Below the pieces are notes generated by a model that made no database searches, was not told the origin of the DNA, and was given only the letters and a program-made list of their open reading frames with translations. Of a stretch of DNA of 7,796 bases, positions 4,700 through 7,796 are shown piece by piece. Numbering within the stretch: the first letter of the stretch is position 1; every line of letters begins with the position of its first letter. The position numbers and the translations under genes are program-made. The stretch comes from an uncultured Clostridia bacterium (GTDB taxonomy: Bacteria > Bacillota > Clostridia > Oscillospirales > Oscillospiraceae): the NCBI GenBank assembly GCA_937893605.1, contig CALBGG010000045.1, positions 1 to 7,796 on the forward strand. The letters run 5' to 3'.

Positions 4700-5852
4700 G
4701 CACGCACTACTTTCCGCAAGCGGTGCTCACCGCTGGCTCGAGTGCACGCCGAGCGCGCTGCTTGAGCTTCAATTTCCTCAGACTACGAGCGAGTACGCCG
4801 AAGAGGGTACCGCCGCGCATGAGCTCTGTGAGCTGACTGCCCGCTACTTCCTCGGCGAGGTCTCCGAGATGGACTTCGAGAATCGCCGTGATGAATTGGC
4901 AAAAGGTCCTTACTACAATGCTGAAATGCAGGAATGCGCAAATGACTACGCAAGATTTGTCGCTGAAAAGACCAAAGCTGCGCAAGAGTCCTGCGAGGAC
5001 GCGTTTACCGAGCTTGAGGTAAGAGTCGACTTCTCGAAGTATGTCAAGGACGGCTTCGGCACCGGCGACTGTATTATCGTCGCTGACAAGATCCTCGAAA
5101 TCGTGGACTTTAAGTACGGTAAGGGCGTTCGTGTCGAGGTGACCGGTAACCCGCAGATGAGACTTTATGCTCTCGGCGCCCTTCTCAAGTACAACACGCT
5201 TTTCGACATCGACTCCGTTCGCATGACGATTTTCCAGCCTCGTCTCTCCGGTGTTCAGAGTTCCGACGAAATCACTGTCAAGGAGCTGCTCGAGTGGGCT
5301 GAGAAGTATGTCAAGCCTCGCGCTAAGCTGGCCTATAAGGGCGAAGGCGAGTTCGCGCCGTCCGAAGAGACCTGCAAGTTCTGCCGAGCGAAGGCTCAGT
5401 GCAAAGCGAGAGCCGACAAGAATCTTAAGCTCTTTGACGAGGCTCCGGACGCTATGCTCCTGACTCCTGAAGAGGCGGGCGCGATTCTCGAAAAGGCTTC
5501 GGACATTCAGGCATGGCTTGCAGACCTTGAGGGCCTTGTGTCCTCTACTCTGCTCAGCGGTCAGCCTGTTACCGGCTGGAAGATGGTCGAGGGTCGCAGC
5601 AATCGCAAGTTTGCGGACGAGCTGAAAGTCGTGGAGGCTATGAAGTCCGCAGGCTATGACGAGAGTCTGCTCTACGAGCGCAAGCTGATTACCCTGACGC
5701 AGATGGAGAAGGACTTCGGTAAGAAGGCCGTGGCAGAAACGCTCGGCGAGCTTATCGTCAAGCCTCAGGGCAAGCCTACTCTGGCTCCTGCGAAGGACAA
5801 GCGTCCTGAGTTCAAGCCTGAGGAACAGCTTCTCGCTGAGTTCGATAAGTAA
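4692..5852 (+). CDS. DUF2800 family phage protein, Cas4/AddB-like PD-(D/E)xK nuclease fold
   Basis: A 386-residue protein, starting MAKHALLSASGAHRWLEC as DUF2800 members typically do. It carries the signature of a RecB/Cas4-type nuclease: His43 in EGTAAHELCE, Asp126 in GTGDCIIV, Asp139-x-Lys141 in EIVDFKYGKG, and Gln155 in GNPQMRLYALG. Four cysteines, Cys18 near the N-terminus and Cys228, Cys231 and Cys237 (CKFCRAKAQC), match the 1+3 layout that holds a [4Fe-4S] cluster in AddB and Cas4. It is therefore probably a DNA exonuclease or end-processing enzyme for phage replication or recombination; this is inferred, not shown. A helical C-terminal region (about 258-386) follows. I chose ATG 4692 (GGTGAG five bases upstream) over the GTG at 4686. 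It is followed by the 3D-domain gene after 12 bp and shares the operon with DUF2815 and the polymerase. Confidence 0.92.
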   Translation: MAKHALLSASGAHRWLECTPSALLELQFPQTTSEYAEEGTAAHELCELTARYFLGEVSEMDFENRRDELAKGPYYNAEMQECANDYARFVAEKTKAAQESCEDAFTELEVRVDFSKYVKDGFGTGDCIIVADKILEIVDFKYGKGVRVEVTGNPQMRLYALGALLKYNTLFDIDSVRMTIFQPRLSGVQSSDEITVKELLEWAEKYVKPRAKLAYKGEGEFAPSEETCKFCRAKAQCKARADKNLKLFDEAPDAMLLTPEEAGAILEKASDIQAWLADLEGLVSSTLLSGQPVTGWKMVEGRSNRKFADELKVVEAMKSAGYDESLLYERKLITLTQMEKDFGKKAVAETLGELIVKPQGKPTLAPAKDKRPEFKPEEQLLAEFDK

Positions 5853-5864
5853 GGAGGTCTCGTT

Positions 5865-6398
5865 ATGACGGAAGCGGCAAGACGCAGAACGCGGGCGAGA
5901 ATCCGCCTTATCAAAATCCAGTGGCTCCTCATTCTGGCGCTCATTGTCGCCTTGATTATCTCGTTCGTTACGAGACCGAGCGCTTCCGTTCCTGATGAGC
6001 CTGAGACTTTACCCATCCGGGTAGAGGCTCCCGAGCCGATTACCGAGACCGCCGCGCCGGAGCCTGAGCTTATTGAGCTCGGCGAGTTCAAGACTACCGC
6101 CTATTGCACTTGCGTTAAGTGCTGCGGTATCTGGAGCGCGGAACACCCCTCTCGGGTCGGTACCGATTACGTGCAGCGAACAAAGAGCGGCACGATTCCG
6201 ACCGCAGACCGCACGGTCTCGGTTGACCCTGATGTGATACCTCTCGGAACGGTCCTCATTATCGACGGCCACGAGTACATAGCCGAAGATACGGGAAGCG
6301 CCGTTAAGGGAAATGTTATCGACATCTATTTTGACTCACATGAGCTCGCCGTCGAGTACGGCGTTCAGATGAAAACTATTTATATTAAAGGAGATTGA
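5865..6398 (+). CDS. Membrane-anchored 3D-domain protein
   Basis: A 177-residue protein with an Arg-rich N-terminus, one transmembrane segment (about 18-35, QWLLILALIVALIISFV), a Pro/Glu-rich extracellular stalk (about 40-72) and a C-terminal 3D domain (about 73-177). The three-aspartate pattern is visible: ADRTVSVDPDVIPLGT, EDTGSAVKGN (Asp142) and IDIYFDSH (Asp153, Asp157). The domain is a double-psi barrel related to MltA and the Rpf/YuiC-type wall enzymes, so a role in cell-wall cleavage or remodelling is likely. Cysteines cluster in YCTCVKCCG (81-87), which is typical of one 3D subgroup. The ATG follows AAGGAGG (5851-5857) by seven bases; that site overlaps the DUF2800 stop. A wall-directed protein in the middle of a replication operon is unexpected. 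It might act in host takeover or surface exclusion. Confidence 0.88.
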   Translation: MTEAARRRTRARIRLIKIQWLLILALIVALIISFVTRPSASVPDEPETLPIRVEAPEPITETAAPEPELIELGEFKTTAYCTCVKCCGIWSAEHPSRVGTDYVQRTKSGTIPTADRTVSVDPDVIPLGTVLIIDGHEYIAEDTGSAVKGNVIDIYFDSHELAVEYGVQMKTIYIKGD

Positions 6399-6402
6399 TA
6401 CT

Positions 6403-6966
6403 ATGTCTACTCAAATCACTACTGGTAAGGTCCGTTTTTCCTACTGCAACCTCTTCACCCCTCGCGCCGTTCAGGAAGGCGCTACGCCGAAGTACAGCGT
6501 TACCCTCCTGATTCCGAAGAGCGACAAGGCCACCATGCAGAAAATCAAGGCCGCTATGGAAGAGGCTAAGCAGAAGTTCATGGCAAGCAACAGCGGCAAG
6601 AAGCTGCCCGCCAACCTCAAGAGCACGCTGCACGACGGCGACGGCGAGCGCCCGAACGGCGGCGAGTTCGGCGAAGAGTGCAAGGGCTGCTACGTTATCA
6701 CCGTCAGCTCCAACAACAAGCCCGTTCTCGTTCATGCGGACAAGACTCCGCTGACTGACCCTCAGGAGCTCTACTCCGGCTGCTACGGCCGCGCAATCAT
6801 CAACTTCTACGTGTATGACACGCAGGGCAACAAGGGTATCTCTGCCGGCCTCAACGGTATCATGAAGCTCTACGACGGCGAGCCTCTGGGCGGCGGCGTT
6901 GTTACGGATTCCGATTGGGACGATGGCTGGGAAGACGAGGACGAGAGCGACGACCTCCTCGGTTAA
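6403..6966 (+). CDS. DUF2815 family protein, probable phage single-stranded DNA-binding protein
   Basis: A 187-residue cytoplasmic protein of the DUF2815 family, whose members lie beside phage DNA polymerases and are thought to be OB-fold ssDNA-binding proteins comparable to T7 gp2.5. Visible marks are the N-terminal GKVRFSYCNLFTPRA, the YSVTLLIPKSDKATMQKIKAAMEEA segment, the DPQELYSGCYGRAIINFYVYD block, and a strongly acidic C-terminal tail (about 169-187, DSDWDDGWEDEDESDDLLG). Such tails recruit replication partners and mask the DNA site in ssDNA-binding proteins. The ATG follows AAAGGAG (6387-6393) after nine bases, four bases past the 3D gene stop. It should coat ssDNA during replication or recombination together with the downstream polymerase. 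The function is inferred from family and tail. Confidence 0.9.
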   Translation: MSTQITTGKVRFSYCNLFTPRAVQEGATPKYSVTLLIPKSDKATMQKIKAAMEEAKQKFMASNSGKKLPANLKSTLHDGDGERPNGGEFGEECKGCYVITVSSNNKPVLVHADKTPLTDPQELYSGCYGRAIINFYVYDTQGNKGISAGLNGIMKLYDGEPLGGGVVTDSDWDDGWEDEDESDDLLG

Positions 6967-6973
6967 GCGTATG

Positions 6974-7020
6974 CTCCGGCGCGTTCGTCTCGGATTTGCT
7001 GAGGCGAACGCCGTCCGGAG
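6974..7020 (+). promoter_or_regulatory. Long hairpin in the DUF2815-polymerase gap, next to the polymerase ribosome binding site
   Basis: CTCCGG-CG-CGTTCG-TCTC on the left (from 6974) pairs with the complementary GAG-GCGAACG-CCG-TCCGGAG on the right (to 7020), with two single-base bulges and one G-U pair around a loop of about 9 nt. It ends just before the AAGGAGG site (7022-7028). There is no U-run, so it is not an intrinsic terminator. It could be an RNase processing site or a translational control element for the polymerase. Confidence 0.6.
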
Positions 7021-7032
7021 GAAGGAGGCAAT

Positions 7033-7796
7033 ATGAGAACATTAGCAATCGATATAGAGACCTACAGCTCGGTCTCTCTGCAAAAGTGCGGCGTCTACGC
7101 CTACGCCCAGAGCCCCGATTTTGAGATTCTCCTCTTCGGGTACGCTTGGGACGACGGCCCGGTCGAGGTTATCGACCTTGCCAGAGGCGAGAGCCTGCCT
7201 GAGGAGCTCCAGAACGCTCTGTATGACCCCGAAATCCTGAAGACAGCATTCAATGTGTCTTTTGAACGGACTTGTCTGAGCGCGTTTATGGGCCGCGTGA
7301 CACCGCCCGAGCAATGGAGCTGCACTGCAGTCATGGCCCGAGAGCTGGGCCTGCCCGGTAGCTTGGAAGCTGTCGGCGAAGTCATCGGACTTCCCGAGGA
7401 CAAGCAGAAGTCTAAGACCGGCCGGGCGCTTATCCGTTACTTCTCGATACCTTGCAAGCCTACGAAGACGAACGGCAACCGGACTCGCAACCTTCCTGAG
7501 CACGACCCTGACCGTTGGGCTATCTACGTTGAGTACAACCGTCAGGACGTCGTCTCGGAACGGGCTATCCGGCAGAAGCTCTCTCGCTTCCCGGTGTACG
7601 AGAAGGAACAACCTCTCTGGATTCACGACCAGCATATTAACGACCGCGGCGTCGGCGTGGACCTTAACCTCGCGGAGCACGCGGTCGAGATTGACGCCGT
7701 TATCAAGGCGAGACTTCTCGAGCAGGCTAAGGAGCTTACGGGCCTTGAAAACCCGAAGAGCACCGCGCAGCTCAAAAGCTGGATTGAGGACACTGC
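7033..7796 (+). CDS. Phage DNA polymerase, family A (N-terminal part, runs off the window)
   Basis: The first 254 codons are open to the window edge; the 3' end is missing. The protein begins with a DnaQ-like 3'-5' proofreading exonuclease: Exo I AIDIETYSS (Asp7, Glu9), Exo II FNVSFERTCLS (residues 73-83), and Exo III YNRQDVVSE (168-176, Asp172). Next is EKEQPLWIHDQHINDRGVGVD (190-210), which in phage polymerases of this type links to the family-A polymerase domain, expected beyond the window. It should copy the phage genome with proofreading. The ATG has AAGGAGG (7022-7028) only four bases upstream, preceded by a 47-base hairpin that may control translation. It is in the same operon as DUF2800 and DUF2815, the usual partners. 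Polymerase motifs A-C cannot be checked here. Confidence 0.93.
   Translation, partial: MRTLAIDIETYSSVSLQKCGVYAYAQSPDFEILLFGYAWDDGPVEVIDLARGESLPEELQNALYDPEILKTAFNVSFERTCLSAFMGRVTPPEQWSCTAVMARELGLPGSLEAVGEVIGLPEDKQKSKTGRALIRYFSIPCKPTKTNGNRTRNLPEHDPDRWAIYVEYNRQDVVSERAIRQKLSRFPVYEKEQPLWIHDQHINDRGVGVDLNLAEHAVEIDAVIKARLLEQAKELTGLENPKSTAQLKSWIEDT

Noticed and set aside
6385..6735. Minus-strand frame opposite DUF2815
   Set aside because: Low-complexity Ala/Val/Leu composition as expected of an antisense shadow; no ribosome binding site.
6974..7020. Hairpin as an intrinsic terminator
   Set aside because: No U-run follows; the polymerase ribosome binding site comes directly after it, so full termination would cut off the operon.
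7042..7680. 212-codon minus-strand frame opposite the polymerase
   Set aside because: Antisense of a clearly coding region with exonuclease motifs I-III; the open frame is a by-product of GC-rich codon use.
1..7796. CRISPR array, tRNA, rRNA, insertion sequence or retron-type element
   Set aside because: I saw no spaced direct repeats, cloverleaf, transposase or reverse transcriptase.

Overview
The window looks like the left end of a prophage integrated in the chromosome of a Gram-positive, Clostridia-like bacterium. I infer this from the strong AGGAGG-type ribosome binding sites, the moderate-to-high GC content, and a gene set (large serine recombinase, DUF2800, DUF2815, phage family-A DNA polymerase) typical of Firmicutes temperate siphophages. 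Genus-level assignment is not possible from the sequence alone.

Layout. (1) Positions 1-951 look like host DNA: a sugar phosphate isomerase/epimerase-like TIM-barrel gene on the minus strand, with a perfect hairpin on each side (16-50 and 989-1015). (2) Positions about 1016-1132 are a short junction region next to the integrase gene, where the left attachment site (attL) should lie. (3) Positions 1113-3758, minus strand, form a compact lysogeny operon: Xre/CI-like repressor, HNH-family protein, large serine recombinase. The repressor and HNH genes share an ATGA overlap. The HNH frame is broken at a run of nine C; restoring it gives a conserved-looking C-terminus that also ends in an ATGA overlap with the recombinase start. 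(4) Positions 3759-3958 are a divergent genetic switch with two recognisable sigma-A promoters and operator-like palindromes of the form TTTGTC-N6-GACAA. (5) From 3959 to the right edge, plus strand, runs the early lytic/replication operon: Cro-like protein, a small protein, a small protein with a possible sliding-clamp-binding motif, DUF2800 (Cas4/AddB-like nuclease fold with four cysteines), a membrane-anchored 3D-domain protein, DUF2815 (probable ssDNA-binding protein), and the start of a family-A DNA polymerase that runs off the window.

How it works together (inference). The repressor presumably binds the TTTGTC-N6-GACAA sites to shut the rightward promoter and tune its own. The Cro-like protein would compete when the phage is induced. 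The recombinase integrates and, with a directionality factor not seen here, excises the element. The rightward genes would copy the phage DNA.

The core architecture is a known prophage type. The most unusual points are the C9 frameshift in the HNH gene, the second operator copy behind the Cro-like gene, the 3D-domain wall-type protein inside a replication operon, the QVSMF motif, and the long hairpin directly in front of the polymerase gene.
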